The notes below the pieces were generated by a model that was not told the DNA's origin, did no database searches, and saw only the letters and a list, made by a program, of their open reading frames with translations. From the NCBI GenBank assembly GCA_015227615.1, contig JAALGZ010000001.1, forward strand, positions 992,001 through 1,056,000: 64,000 nucleotides of DNA. Reading direction: 5' to 3'. The DNA comes from Labyrinthula sp. Ha (taxonomy: Eukaryota; Sar; Bigyra; Labyrinthulida; Labyrinthulaceae). Position 1 is the stretch's first letter; every line of letters begins with the position of its first letter. This document shows positions 11,788-25,215 of the stretch, in pieces. A program made the translations under genes and the position numbers.

Positions 11788-12342
11788 ATGGAACCGAACG
11801 AAGATTACGCTGAAAAGCAAGAGCTAACTAAAACACTGGATAAAACAGAAATCATTGAGCAACTTATAGAAATTCGTAAGAATGTGAGGAAATTTGACTT
11901 TCTCCTTAATCTAGAGGATCGATCTCCTCTTTCTGCTGAAGTATGGGCTGGTATGTTGACTGTGCTTGCTATCGTGCTAACTCTAATTTCGTTCAACATC
12001 AAATTTCTTGGGATTTTCACCACCAACCTTTTAGGAATATCTTATCCTGTATATCGCTCTCTTAAAGCTATAGAATCTCCACAAAAGGATGATGACACCA
12101 AGTGGTTAACTTATTGGACAGTTTTTGGTGGATTTTTCGTTTTAGAGACATCTGTATTACAGCCAGACAGTGTTTTTTCAGGAGCGGCAAGAGGATATTT
12201 TTTAATAAAAATGCTGTTTCTAGGATGGTGCCAGTTTCTTAATGGCTCTCAATTTCTGTATTCAAATATCCTTAAACCATCTGTGAAAATTATGCATCAG
12301 TGGGAGGCACAACTTGACGCAAGGTTAAAGGAACTAGAGTAA
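11788..12342 (+). CDS. YOP1: REEP5/Yop1 (TB2/DP1/HVA22) ER-shaping protein
   Basis: A 184-residue protein, the normal length for Yop1/REEP5. This family inserts hydrophobic hairpins into the tubular ER membrane and bends it, working with reticulons. Hydrophobic stretches occur at about 53-67 and 70-84, and again at 108-122 and 137-155. The family core is obvious: GISYPVYRSLKAIESP at 83-98, then DDDTKWLTYWTVFG at 101-114, and FLIKMLFLGWCQF near 138-150. The C-terminus is an amphipathic, charged helix (QWEAQLDARLKELE), as in Yop1. An in-frame TAG lies three codons before the ATG, fixing the start unless there is an upstream exon. Its stop is 61 bp from the stop of the convergent TRRAP gene. Confidence 0.88.
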   Translation: MEPNEDYAEKQELTKTLDKTEIIEQLIEIRKNVRKFDFLLNLEDRSPLSAEVWAGMLTVLAIVLTLISFNIKFLGIFTTNLLGISYPVYRSLKAIESPQKDDDTKWLTYWTVFGGFFVLETSVLQPDSVFSGAARGYFLIKMLFLGWCQFLNGSQFLYSNILKPSVKIMHQWEAQLDARLKELE

Positions 12343-12403
12343 AATGTTCTAAGTTAGTTTTTTGGTTTTAATGAGCACTTAAAATATAACTCATTTGTCT
12401 GTT

Positions 12404-15400
12404 TTATAGCCAAGGTAAATATCCAGCGTTCATCTTTGATAGAAGCTTGTCGTCTTGGGAATCTCTTATGAGTTGTACTATTTTAGCATCGAGCCTGCTC
12501 CAATCTACCTTGAACTTCTCACTTTTTTCGGCATCGTAAGTAATACTCTTGCTTGATAACTCTTCAAAGGAAACTTTTTTAGAGGCTAATAGCTCCTGCA
12601 AATCGTCGGAAGATTGTTTGCCGTAAAAATCAGGAGTATCTTTAGACACCTTAAAGCAGTCGGCAGAGACTTCTTTCTTACACAAACCAGTCATCCTTAC
12701 TTCCATGGAATGCGCATTGCTCTGTACGACAGAAGCATTGTCCCAGCCCTTCATTGCCTCAATGAGCTTTTTAAACTTCAATGTTTGCTCGTGGCTTAAT
12801 TGCGACCAAGTCAGGTCATTTAGACAAATATATCTCAACTGGTCAAACAAAATATCTCTATTATTTTCATCATGACAAAGGTAAGACATCGTGTGTAGGG
12901 CATTTAAGAAAGCGCCCATAATATTTGACTGGGTTAAAAAATGGCTTATATTGGGTGTTAGTCTAAAGGGAACAACTTTCTTTGCGTCAGGCTCACCATC
13001 AAAAGAAAACTTTTCTAGCTGCCCAAACGATGAAGTCTTATTGTATCTTATGAGGTGACCCCTGGAAAACACTTTACCAAAGTTAGTGCCCTGAACACCT
13101 AAATCAATCTTTTTGGGATCCTTCTCAGTAACACCAAAGGTATAACTCAAGAAGTCGGATACTGCGAATCTATACGCCAACTCGGAACGTAAGAACTCTA
13201 CTCCATCGAGATCAACGCAGTTGGAATACAAGAACTTTGAAAAAACATCATCACCAAAATCCTTCTTGATCTCTATAAAAGCCTTCTGCAAAGCTGCAGC
13301 TCCTTCTTCCGTATTCTCTGCTTTTGCATAATTAATGAAATGTGCAAGAACATCTTTATTATTCTCCGCACAGGATTCCCAATATATAGAATCAAGGGAT
13401 ATTGTGCCTTCGTGCCAGGTTTCCAAATACAGTTTTGAAACCAAGGGGAGTTGGTATGGGGTATTGTATATCAGTCTCCTCTTTCTCGTTAAGTGATTTG
13501 TTCTTAACAAGAAGTTCAGGCTTGAGAAGAAGCTCTGCATCCTAAACTCAGGACGAAAAGAAGTAGAATGGTGTATTCCACCAAAGTTCAAAAGCTGGTA
13601 GAAGTATGATTTCCCATCAGAACCAAGAATATTAATCTTCCAGTGAGCTGACTCAGTTGATTGTATTAGCTTAATATCAGGGGTAAATCCGTAAAGCTTT
13701 GGGACATATGGTAGAGCTACTGCAGTTATACTTGTACAAGCCTGTATGTCCATTTCCGCTGGAATGTACAATTTCGTAAATCTTAAACAGGACAGCTTTC
13801 GATGAACATTTTGCTTCAATAATGTTGACACTCTACCATTGTTGGTGACTCTACTATGAAGGTCCTCTTTCCAGCTCCATAGTTTTTTCAGAACAGATTC
13901 AAGAGAGAAGTCAACTTCATTCAAGGAGATAGCATGGTTCTCAGCAGCCTCATCACAATTAGAGTTTTTGAGAAAGTTTGCTTGAGCATCACTTGGCATG
14001 AGCGCTTGAGCAAACTGGACCTTTAGTGCACTTACATCTTGGTTGTATTTTGTTAAGTAGTAGGTTTGACTCTGGGGGTTTGCATTCCTTTGATCTCGAC
14101 TTTCCTTGTGCTTAGCCAAAATATGACCTAGAGTACGTCTCAGCACCGTCCAAATCAAAAGCAACCTGCTCCTCTTTGGTTTTCCGCTTGTAGAGCTTTG
14201 TGTCTTCAAGCTAACGTACTCTTGGTCTGTAGCAATAAGTAGGCATTTATATAACAGTTTCCTCACACTTGCGGCGAATTCCTCAAGAGAAGAAACAGCT
14301 CGCATAATACCGCCAAGCTCTTCAATCAAGGAATGAATCTGTTGAATGATTTTGGGATGAGTTTGATAAACTCTCAGCCATAACATTTTTGCAGACTGTT
14401 CAGTATTATTTCGTTCTCGTTGAACGTATAGTATGCTCTCGTCTGTTTGGTTCTTCAGCATGTTATGTGGGATCATAGGTTTCTCTAACTCTTTAATCTC
14501 AGTCAATCGAAGTCGTAGAAAATTGAATACGCTCTGAGGAAAGTAATTACACAGTCCTTGAAGAATGTTAGAATATAACAGTCTTTCTGGAGCACTCAGT
14601 CGAATGAATAAGTTTGACATATGGGGTATCCATATTTGATATGGAATTACTGAAATATATCTTATAAGCAGAGAGCTTGCAGTTGCCATTTCGTTCGACC
14701 GTGGGGTTGACCCACTCAAGAAACTATTGTTTATGGTGGGGATCTGATTCTCAATGTGCACACACCACAGAACCTTCGGCAAGAGTAATATCGCAGAAGC
14801 GTCTCCAAGATATGCTCCTTGTAGGATACAGCCAACTTCCGTAACGCTATGCTTAGTGTGAAACCCAAACCCAGGTGAGGCAGGGTCTTGGAGAACTCTC
14901 GATGCAAAACTTGCGAATGATCGCCAATTGAGGCAAGCTTTTATATTGGTCTCAGAGAGTTCCATTGCCATTCGATAAAGATCTGAAATTCTAGCTACAG
15001 GTTGGGTTATGTCATAGTTATCAGCAGCAAGTCTCAAACTATTAACCATGAGATCTGCTTTGTATTGAAATAGTTGTGAGGCCTCATCTTTTTGCCGGAG
15101 TTTTGAAACATCCAGAGCTACAAGCTGGGCAAAGAAAGCTTCATTACGGTCCTGTTTCTGTAACGGACTATAATCTGTATTTTTAATAATCAACTGCGAC
15201 AGTTGCTCCATCTCTGTTAGTCTTTGCTCACCAGCAAAAGTAAAGTTAAACTTAGCGATATAGCCTAGAAACTCTTCATATATCTTTTCGGCAACGCTAA
15301 AGTTGCCTTTAAGCCTATAATTTTTCATAGCACCAACATAAAGAACTGATAACACCTCTTTAGCAAAGAGTTCTAATTTTGTGTCACCTTTGAGTAGAGA

Positions 15401-18400
15401 CGCAACAGTAAAAATTATTTTTTTTCGAAAGAAAAACTGCTCCATCAGAAGCGAGTTATGCTCGTGAGGTAGAACTTCCGTTGCTTTCCACGACTGCGCA
15501 AGCTGGGTAATGTGTAACAATGGGTCTCCTCTATTGAGTTTATTCGGTTGTCGCAATAGTCTCAGAAATTGAACTGCTTGCGCAGCCTCAGAGTGCATTT
15601 GCAAGCGAAGAATGAACAAGCTACTGCTAAAGATTTCTGATTCATTCCTTCTCAAAGAAAAACTCGTTTCAAGTGGAGGGGCAGGAAATGTAAATTCCGT
15701 GTCAAATCTTCCACCTTTTCTTATATCAGCAGCTGATCGAAGTTTCAAGGCCAGCGTGTTTGCGTACTGATGCTCGGCTAAGCTCTGCATTGCAACCTCC
15801 CTCTCAGAACATGCTGAAACCAAATCCCATTCTTGAAGCTCTGCAACACTGTTTAGCCAGGTGGACTCCCAAAAACCAACCTCAGATATGTCAATATCAA
15901 GTGAACCCCAGAATAATTCAGCTGTAAGGTCAACAGTACCTCCAAACTCTACCATCTCGCTCTCAGCGAACATAGTCAAGTAGTCAGGTTCCTTCAAAAC
16001 AGGCTCTGCCGCTATAGGTGGAGGAACTTGGCCTGCAAGTACGGTAGAAGATGGTAGGTTATTCGGCTGTTCAAGCCCAACATACATCTCAAACGTCCCA
16101 TTTTTTTTAGCCACTACACGATTCATACTTTCCAAGACAAGGCCACTTGCTATTTTCCAATTCTCACGAGTAATATAACCAAGTGCAACTTTACTTGCCC
16201 TCGACTTGAACATGACCGCCAAAATTCCAGACCTTTCGTCCTGCTCCATGGGGCCTGGCACAGGAACCGTAACATATCTTTGGAACAATGCGGCGTTTCT
16301 TGTCATTGATTCCTCATTTTCTCTTACAGTTCTTTTTAGATAGAAAGAAGTATTAGCTGCAAATTCAGGGAAGTAATCTGGCTCTTTCCGTAACACAGTG
16401 AGCTTCGCCCTTACATAATGAAACAGTGTTGATGGAATTCGATACATCGATTCTAATCTTGACTTGTGTATACCCAACAAAATGCTTCTGTAATATGCTT
16501 GAAAAACGCTTTGCATGAACATGTTCAACGTGCCAACATTTTCCTTATCAAAGCTCGTCACAGTTTTTCTATCGTTTAGCACCCTCCTAATGATCCTAAG
16601 TGCAACATATTTTTGCGTAGCACTCCTAGGGGCAAACTTTGCACTCAATTTATTTTCTTCCCTGATGTTGAACATTAGACGCTCATAAAAAGGAAGGGCC
16701 TCAGCATCAGTTAACCCTTGCAGAACACTTCTTAACTTTTGATTGAAGTCTAATCCAAAGGTTGTTGAACCACCAATCAAGAACGAAACCTCAAAAGATT
16801 CATGCAAGGAGTCTCTGTCTAAGTATGCATTAACCGCATGACAAATATCATCGCGATACGAACTTTGAACCTCCCAGGCCTTTGCCGAGAACCAACAGCT
16901 TGGGCCTGATGAAGGTTTCTCCCTTGTCTCCAGGTCTTGAATAATATGCAGTGTCTGATAGAGCAAATGTGCACTTTGAAAGGGCAAGCATTGAAGAGTC
17001 CCTAGCAAATAAGTTCGGCAATGTTTTTTAAAAATAATGGCAACTTCACTAAATGCTCTCCGAACTGAAGAGTGAATATTGGTAAAACCATAGCACATCA
17101 TTATCAACAAGTCTTGATTCTTGGAAACTACGAGCAAGATCTTCTTACATGAACGAACATCTCGCGCAAACCCCTTCAAAATGTCTGCAAAAATTAAAAA
17201 TATTTTTTTCTTCATTTTCTCTTCACCAAACGTTGACAACATAACAGAAAGCGAAGAAAAGTGTTCTAGGAAGAGCAAAGCGTCATCGAGACCTGACATC
17301 GTGCGCGAAAAATGTTCTGTCAATATACGCTTGGCAATGTTCAGCACAGAAAAAGTAAGATTATAATATCTGTGTTGATAGCAAGAAATAAAAGTACGGG
17401 TTAGTGCTAAGAAATTAGATAATAGCGTCTTGCTTTTGTAAGCGTAAAGACCGATGAAGGAAACCACTTGTGTCAACGATTCCAGCAAGAATTTTTCGTT
17501 ACTCAAAGCACCCCGTTGATGTGACGTAAGCTCAGCCTCAGGTCTGAGTAATTTAAGGAATTCTTTGTCAAGGCGAAACGCGCGGGACAACTGTTTCTCT
17601 TTCTGGTCTGAAGCAACGTTTAAAGTTTCGAGTAGTTTCAATGATAGTTCCATAAAAGAGGGGGCAAATTTTTTTAAGTAACGCATGTTTGCTGAGTTTA
17701 CGTTCTGATCCAAATTATCACCGATCTCAGCAACATCACAAAGTTGCATTGCAACTAAGATGGAAAATTTTATCAGCAAATAGGAGTTCATTACCCCAGA
17801 ACCTTCACTCTTTCCAGTTTGATCATTTCCTGCCTGATAACTTGAAAGCGCTAATTTACAAAGCTCTGAGGTTCGCATTAACAAGTTGTACAAAGAGTTT
17901 CCATCCACAGCCCCAAAAAAACCAATACGCTCTCTTAAGACTTTCAACAAGTCTACAAACAGGTAAGCCACATGTTTTGTCAACAACCCAAAAACCAGTG
18001 TCGCTAAAACCTCAAGATTCTTGCAGTGAAGAAAAAAGAAAGGAAAAGTTTGTTCCTTGGCTATCCCGATGAGGAGGCGCAACAGAATACACACAGGTTC
18101 CTCAATAGAGGCTAAAACCTCTTCGTTGTCCGCTGAAGATTCCAAGATCGCCAACATTGTTTGAAGTTTCTCCCCAACACTTTCTGAAACCTGCTTTGAT
18201 GTTGGGCCAAAACTTTGTGTTTCAATGCTGAAGAATAAGATGTTGTATATAGCCTCCCATTTTATGTTCAGTTTCCTGACTTGTTTTGCGGTGAAAAGGT
18301 TCTGGAAAAGTTGCTGTATAAGCCTTGGAGGCAAAGGTGAGTAATATCCCAATCTCTCACCAGCAACCAAATAGGAATACAACGAGTGTAGAGAGTCAGT

Positions 18401-21400
18401 TGTTATCTGGAGATCAACATCAAAGAAGTAAGCAGTGGAAAAATTTACCATTTGCTGCAATTTCACCGGATTTCCTTCCACAATGAATTTAACACTTCCT
18501 GGATCAAAGTTTACCTTTTTCAGTTGTAAACATTCACGTTCTTTAAACTGGAGTGCATTTTCCAGGCGAGCTGACCAAAGAATTGTTGATATCATGGAGA
18601 GGTATTGACTCCACTCGAGGGGATAAACCCCTAGGCTATTATAAACTAATGCAGAATCCTCCAACTTTGAGCACGTTTCTCCAAAGGAAATAGAAACTGT
18701 GCCAACAGAATATTTTATCATCAAGAAAAAGAGAAAAACCCAAAAACTGGAACCCAGAGAGTCTAAACTAAGGGAATCAAATTCCGGTGATAAATTAAGC
18801 AGATCATCCTGAATGCAGGACAGAGCTAGAAATTTGTACGAACAGACCTGCCATCTTACACGTCCGTCCTTTTTATTGCTGCTAAGAACACATGCCCTCG
18901 CATACTTGCGCAGTATTGGGTCAAACTCTGGCAGATATCTTTTCTCTGCAGATTTACCTTTTAGCAAAACCAGGAAAGGCAACATTATGTGTCTTAGTGC
19001 GCACACAATAACTTTTTCAGGCAGAGAATCATTCGACATTTTATCAAACGTGTATGCCATGAGCTGCAATGCCACCTTACTCTCCATAGATTTCCGAACA
19101 AACTTTTGACAAACCTTTGTTAGCTCTTGATTTGGGTAAGATCGTCTAAAAGAAATAGTTCCAAGGACAAAATATAACCCTGTTTTTAAAAAACTTTGCT
19201 GATTAATTGAAAGAGTCGGCTCAGTGAGGGCAACATCGAAAAACAGTGTATATATTAAACAGAGCAATGTGGGTAAATCATCATTCGAAATTAGAACCCA
19301 GTCATCTTTTTGCTGACTCTTTAGTACAGAGGACCCAAACAAACCAGCCATACAGGAAACGAGTGTATTGTTGCGAAACATAGCTGCGGCGTTCTGCCGT
19401 GTTAGGTGAATCAAAATTCTTGTACCAAAGGTGCACCTCTTTACTGTTTCGGGGGAGTTAGGGTATGTTCCCACATTACTTATGCAAGAAAGCTCTAGCA
19501 ACAAAGGGATATGCGCTAATAGACGTGTGCGGATTTCTGAGCAGAACTGTAAGAGATGTAGCAGGAGGTAGTTCACATTGGGATTAAGAAAGTATTTTTC
19601 CTCTAAAAAAAAATTAAGTGACTTTTCCGGATATGCTCCAACCAGTTGTTTTACTGCCTCTTTGACAGGGTTAACCAAAAAACTGTGACCAGAAATATTC
19701 AAGAAATCAGTAAGTGTACCTACAACGGAGGCTTGAAGCTCGACAGCAGCAAGTAAAAAATCTGGTAGGTAGTTTACGCAAGCTGGTACTACCATAACCG
19801 TTTCCAAAATCGCTGCACCAAGGAAAGATCTGCGGCCGAAACTAATAGATTTCCCTTTTTTGGTTGGGCCATTCTGCTTAGCTAACGTTTGAAGGTGGTT
19901 CAGAAATTTTTTAATTGTAGTTTCTACCAAGTGAGTGCCAAATTTAGAGACATAAACCCTAAGAATATTTCTCAAAGAGAACAGCAAGTGAGGGGTAAGA
20001 AGTTCAAGATGGCTTGATTTACTAAGCAAGTCCGCCAGAGAGGCTTCAAGCAGTTTTGGAGTGATATTCCAAGGCGTCAATGAGTTGTCTTTTTTTTCTG
20101 TATGTAGAACTTTCAACTTTTCTAAAGCAGCTTGAGCTACTTCACGAAGAGGAATCCAGGGAGAGCTTAGCGTTAAAAAAAGAATTCCACACGATTTAAA
20201 GAGTAGCTGGTCAAAATAATTTGGGCGATCACTGCAAACTTCAAAGATATATTTAACATATTTTTCCTGCAGAAGACTTTTCATTAGTAAAATCGTTGCG
20301 TATCGCAGTTTTACCGGGTATGGCCAGTCAGCGAAACTATTAAATGTCGCTTTGTTTAGCACTGACCTTTCATTGTCCACTTTCACATTTAGGGAAGAAT
20401 TAGTCCCATAATAGCTTCTCATTGATGTGGATTTCACAGGATACTCTTGTGTTAAAGCATTGGCTTCAACCAAAGTTTGCGCCATTTTGCGAAATATATT
20501 AAAGACGTGCTTCTTCATGTTGTCTACCTGGGCTACCTCCTCGGCTGATGCATTTTGTGGGAGAGGAGCGATAGGTTTAATTATGGGGCAAGGGTATAAG
20601 TTGAAAAAAAAGCCACCGAGAGACAAGGAGGCCAGTTGTCGTGACTCTGGTAGCGTTTTCAGTGTTTTAACATCCAGACTACTTCTCAATAATTTTACAG
20701 TTCTAGGGATTTGCAAGAAAATTTTTGAAACATCTGTATTCCAGATTTCAGCAACTAATTCAATTGTTTGTTTCGATAGTTCCCGGGATAACTGACTATT
20801 TGCGACTAATCCAACTGATATATGCTCCAAGAAGGCTATGAGCTCCTGCTTCAGAGAAAACTCTTTGTAAATGAAAACTAGCTTGGTCAAGTTACTTTCT
20901 AAAAGGGCCCATAAAACCTTTCCTTTCTGTTCATCCAGATTACGGAGAGTAAGCGAGAGGATTTTTGACATGGCATGAAGTTCTATCTTGCCAATTTGCT
21001 CCAGTCCGCTTACTTTCAATATGGCCTCCACATGAAGAATAAACCTGTTGACGCCAAGAAGGCCTGCAAACATGGTTGGCCAAAGCTTGCTTAGAACGTG
21101 TTTCTCCAAGACTGAACGAATTTCCTCTTGAGCATACCTGTACTTCTTTATATCAGTAGCGGTACTCACAAGACTCCTTTGAAGACGGGCAAGCAGACCA
21201 TCAAATACTTCAACACCAAGATTAACTGCTACACAATCGGTAGTTTGCATAAGACCAAGTACACTTCTTGAAAGAGCTTCGAAACCAACCAATGTTGAGC
21301 CATCAACTTTTCCTGAGAGCGAAAAATTATTTTCAAATATCAAACCGATAAAAAAGTTAAAAAACGGAAGAGCAATAAACCCCGTTACCTCATCACAAGA

Positions 21401-24400
21401 AAAAAGGGCTAAAGCTTCAAGCAAGACCTTTAGTTCAACCCTCATTCTTTTCTTGTCAGTTTCTGATACATTTGAAACCTTAGAATTCTCCACAACGCTG
21501 GGCGCACCTCCCACAGCCACAAAAGGCAGTAAACCTGTCTTACGAAGAAGAGACAAACAATAGGTCCGTGCATATTGAAAACATTTAATTTTCTCATCTC
21601 TTGCGCTAGCAATCACCTCACCAGCTTTCTTAAAAAACGATGTGGTCTTAGATTCTTTAACAAAATAGTTCCAATTAGGGACATAAACTTCTTGAAACCA
21701 AGTCAACAAGTGACAAAGGTGCGAAACATATTTGAAATCTTGGTTGCAGTTCGTAAGAATGCCAACGTCAGCTGCAAAAGTACCTAGAAGCAAATTGTGA
21801 AACCCAGCAGTGGTCTGCACCTTTGGCTTTGACAACTCTTCTCGAACTTTAGAACTAAGGGTTAGAAGAAACTTTTTTGTTTTAATGTCCAAGCTTCCAG
21901 GTTGACCTTCAGAAAACTGAACTAAGCACTCTACAAGCCTTCCTGCTGGGGAAAACTGATCGTAAGGAAAAGAAGAAGGAAAAAGTAGCTCCTCCAAAAC
22001 TCGTGGCTCGAATGTTGATATCCAATACTCAAGCACTTGTAGAGCAATACTTGTGAACTCTGTTTTCCCTTGGGAAAAGCCATCTAAGGCACATGTGACA
22101 GGTTTCAGCAGCAAAGGTATGGTTCCAGTCAGATTCTCCTTACTTAAGAATAGTGAGAAGTAGAGCATGGTTTCGTAAATTTTCTCTAGCCTAAAAGCAT
22201 GAACCCTCATCAACGGGTAATACATAGATTCCTTTGAAAGTAACGGGGTTCTTTCCTGTACAATGAGTTGATGCAGAAAATTAATAGCAGGAAGGGTGAG
22301 TGCCCGTAGCACGCCATTTGCGAATGGCTGCCTCTTACTTAGCACCCGTAGGAAACCAACAAGAACCAATTGAAATGGTTCTTCCCCAAACAAAAGTGTG
22401 TCCACGGAGACGGCGTTCTTGAACCATGGTTCTTGTGCAGGTTTAAGACATCCTTTTACAATATAGGTATGCAGCATTCCAGTATAGTGTGCTGACAAAC
22501 CAAGGGCTCGAATAATAATTTCCTCTATCAGACTTTCCAAATAAACAAAAACTGGGGTTTCCTGTATACTGATTCTCTCTGTTGCTGTTTTTGCACTTGC
22601 CATTTTCTTTTTTATGAACTGATCCAAGCAACTTTGACACTGCTTGACTAAAAATGTAACAATAACAGTCTCTCGCTCCTTCATCATTTCTTTTTCTATA
22701 GAATTTAAGAATTCAGGAGGATCAGTGTTAGTTGATATCCATGTAGGAGAAAATAGGGTTTGTTTTAAGTTCATTTTGTCATAAATTGTCTTGATATTTC
22801 TAGGCCCAGCAAAACACTCGAGCTTGACCTTGAGCAACTCCAAGAAGCTGACAAGTGAGACAGCATCAAGTTGTTCCGCCTCCAGAAGGTATCTTACCAC
22901 TTGGGTACCCTCTGGGAACCTGATACAAAGCGAATAGAAATAATAGGCATTATTTCGCACCAAGTCTGTAGCATCAGTCGGCTTGAGTTGACATATTACC
23001 CCCACCATAGTTTTAATCAGCGATCGTTTCTGCTCCGGGTCCTTAGAAACTTGGAGTATTAGTCGAGAGGATGATTTCAAGAACCTGTCCATCAAAGTGG
23101 CTTCAGCCGGAATTAGTAAGCCATCAATTCCATCGGGGAGAAAATCGGAAGATTCACTCTTGCTCATTTTGTCATCATGTTCCGCTGTCACGTCAATTTT
23201 ATTTGCCTTGACCGCCCCATAGCCAACAAGTCGAAACACTGTATTTTGGATGGCTTTGAGTAACATCTTCACAAAATGTGCACTCTTCTTGCGAAAATCT
23301 GCTGCACTTTCAACGATATGTTGCTTATAATCTCCTGAAATTTGAAACTCCTTAAGTTTCTCGTTTATCATCGATGAGGCAGCTGACACCATTTTAGATA
23401 GATGTCTTTCCACGGTATGAACATTGCAACTAGTCATATCCCGTTTCCGTGCAGTTAAAACTTTCTCAACCTCAGATCTCAAGGTATCCGATGATATTTT
23501 TTCTTTATCAGATTTGTCTTCAATATGATCACACGCCAAGAGAACGTTTTCAAGACGCAAAACCAGATGGTAAAGCAAGTTAGAGAGCAGGTCTCGTGCA
23601 ATACAAGGTTCTTCTTCTTCATTATCATAAACTGTTGCTGAAAAATCACTTAGTATACCAACGACTATATGCTGTACACGAAGTTCCAACCGAGAATCAT
23701 GTAACAACCTGTAGAATAATCGAATCACCTCAGATATTTTCTGGAGTGACAAGCTTTCTCTTGCCTTGTGACAGAACTCCCGTAAGACTGAAGTTGCTAG
23801 AAAAATATACTCTTTCGACTCCAGATCTAGAGTAAGGGGTTCACTTTCACTTATTTTTCCAGAATAAGCATCTTTACCAGATAGACCTTCTTCTCCAATA
23901 GTTGTACCATCTGTGTTAAAGAAAAGATTACTCGCGAGCAAAATCTCTGCTTGCCCCAGAAGATGAGGTATCAACAGAGGCTCACAAAACAGAGAAAATA
24001 TTTTGATAACTCGAATTCGCGTTGGGTTTTCCGAGTTTCGACATAAGTTCAATGCATATACCATTGTATCAGCTGCAAGGGCTCCAAGGGAAGAAAGTTG
24101 ATTATCAAAATTTGATGAAGCTAAAGAAGTAACCACAAACTCCAGACCACGAACGATGTATTTACAATATTGTGGAGAATGGTTAGATGTCACCATTTTT
24201 ACTTGCAAGGCGCTAAGAGTGCTAGATATTAGTTCTTCAACTAAGGGAAGCAACTCAGTCCAGGATCTACTGAGGTGTTCAACCAATAGGAAGCACTTAA
24301 AACCTTGGTGAAGCAAGGTAAAGAAGCTCGTAGCCTCCCCGGAGTTGGATAAGGTAGTTACCACATCCTGCTGAAAAACCTTCCCTTTGAAATAAAGTTC

Positions 24401-24810
24401 ATTCTGCTGCTTAATAAACTTTAAAACCCCCTGCAAAGAAAGTAAAATATCTTCTTTTTGATCAGAAACATATCGAAGTACTTTGCGAAAAATTTTTAAA
24501 CGCTTAGCATCAAGCGGACTTGGCTTTGAGTCCTTGAGTTCCTCTGAAAGAGAAATGAAGAGTTTTAATACTATTCTCTTGTCAATTTTTTGAAACGGAA
24601 TTTTGCAAAGTGTATCCAGGACGGCTATTTTTAGATCCTGATTTGTTTCTCTGGAGTTAATGTTTATCAAAGTTCGTGCAAAATTGGTCATGTTTTCCAG
24701 AACTGTTATTCCATATAGAAAAAGTGGTCGCTTTCTCACCCTTTCTAAAAACAATTTGACGTTGTTTAGTTTTTCTTCCTCAACTTCTGTTCCCTTTGCC
24801 AAGGATTTAT
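12404..24810 (-). CDS. TRA1: TRRAP/Tra1 PIKK-family pseudokinase (main exon)
   Basis: About 4,132 residues in one uninterrupted frame, longer than human TRRAP (about 3,860) or yeast Tra1 (about 3,740). Tra1/TRRAP is the activator-binding scaffold of the SAGA and NuA4 histone acetyltransferase complexes. Most of the protein is helical HEAT/TPR-like sequence, a FAT region lies at roughly 2,750-3,450, a PI3K-like domain follows from about 3,660 to 4,060, and the last 30 residues are a FATC domain ending GYLPWL. The diagnostic VPFRLTPNISHFL (near residue 3,940) matches TRRAP. I find no kinase-loop GDRH-x3-N or DFG motif around residue 3,880, so it is a pseudokinase, as in the family. The open frame has no ATG at its 5' end: TAA precedes it, and the first in-frame Met is about codon 38. 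A 13-nt upstream exon is proposed separately. It is tail-to-tail with REEP/Yop1. Confidence 0.9.
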
Positions 24811-24901
24811 CTGAAAATAATTAAGATTAATGGTTCACCATATGAAATTAGGTAGTTTAAATGAAACAAAGAAATCTGCTCGAATACTTGAAACCTTTCA
24901 C

Positions 24902-24914
24902 TGCTAAATTCCAT
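24902..24914 (-). CDS. TRA1: Candidate 13-nt first coding exon of TRRAP/Tra1
   Basis: On the minus strand ATGGAATTTAGCA ends just before a GT (24901-24900). The following 91 bp end in the pyrimidine-rich acceptor TTATTTTCAG, whose AG ends at 24811. Joining this exon to the main exon gives a phase-1 junction reading M-E-F-S-N-K-S-L-A-K-G and supplies the start codon that the main frame lacks. The donor GTGAAA is not strong. The alternative is initiation at the internal Met near codon 38. Inference from sequence only. Confidence 0.4.
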
Positions 24915-25104
24915 ACTTTAGTCGAACTGTTGGAATCAGCTTGATTTCAGATTTATCTCTATATCTTTTTCCTTTATTCTTTTTCTTCGTTTCAATCCGT
25001 CTACAATTTTGGGCTCTAATGCGCTTAATTTTTTTTAGTTGGCCTACTCGGAGATTGGAAACCCTTCGGTCTTACAAGGAGGACATAACTGACCCAAAGC
25101 CCTT

Positions 25105-25215
25105 TCTTGCGTCGTGTGGGACTTGAACCTATTAAACCAACCCCCCGGCACGTTTTCTTGCCATGGCACTGAAAACTTGAATCACTCATACACCACGGAG
25201 CCAATCATTCAAAGC
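25105..25215 (-). repeat. tRNA-like, possible SINE remnant
   Basis: On the minus strand a perfect tRNA B-box, GGTTCAAGTCC, lies at 25129-25119, followed by CACAC as in a T-arm 3' strand. About 56 nt upstream is an A-box-like TGGTGTATGAG (25195-25185) with one mismatch from TRGYNNARNNG. Between them is a 6-bp stem (GTTTTC/GAAAAC) enclosing the palindrome TGCCATGGCA. I cannot fold a full cloverleaf with a 7-bp acceptor stem, so a working tRNA is unlikely. A tRNA-derived SINE or a decayed tRNA fits better. Local GC is clearly above the surroundings. Confidence 0.35.

Noticed and set aside
17689-18072. 127-codon frame antisense to TRRAP
   Set aside because: Lies wholly within the strongly supported TRRAP coding frame; composition mirrors it.
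12404-24810. DNA-PKcs, ATM or mTOR-type active kinase
   Set aside because: The VPFRLTPNI motif and the final PWL match TRRAP/Tra1, and the catalytic and metal-binding motifs of active PIKKs are absent.
25105-25215. Functional tRNA gene
   Set aside because: Good B-box but no 7-bp acceptor stem or clear anticodon arm could be formed by eye.
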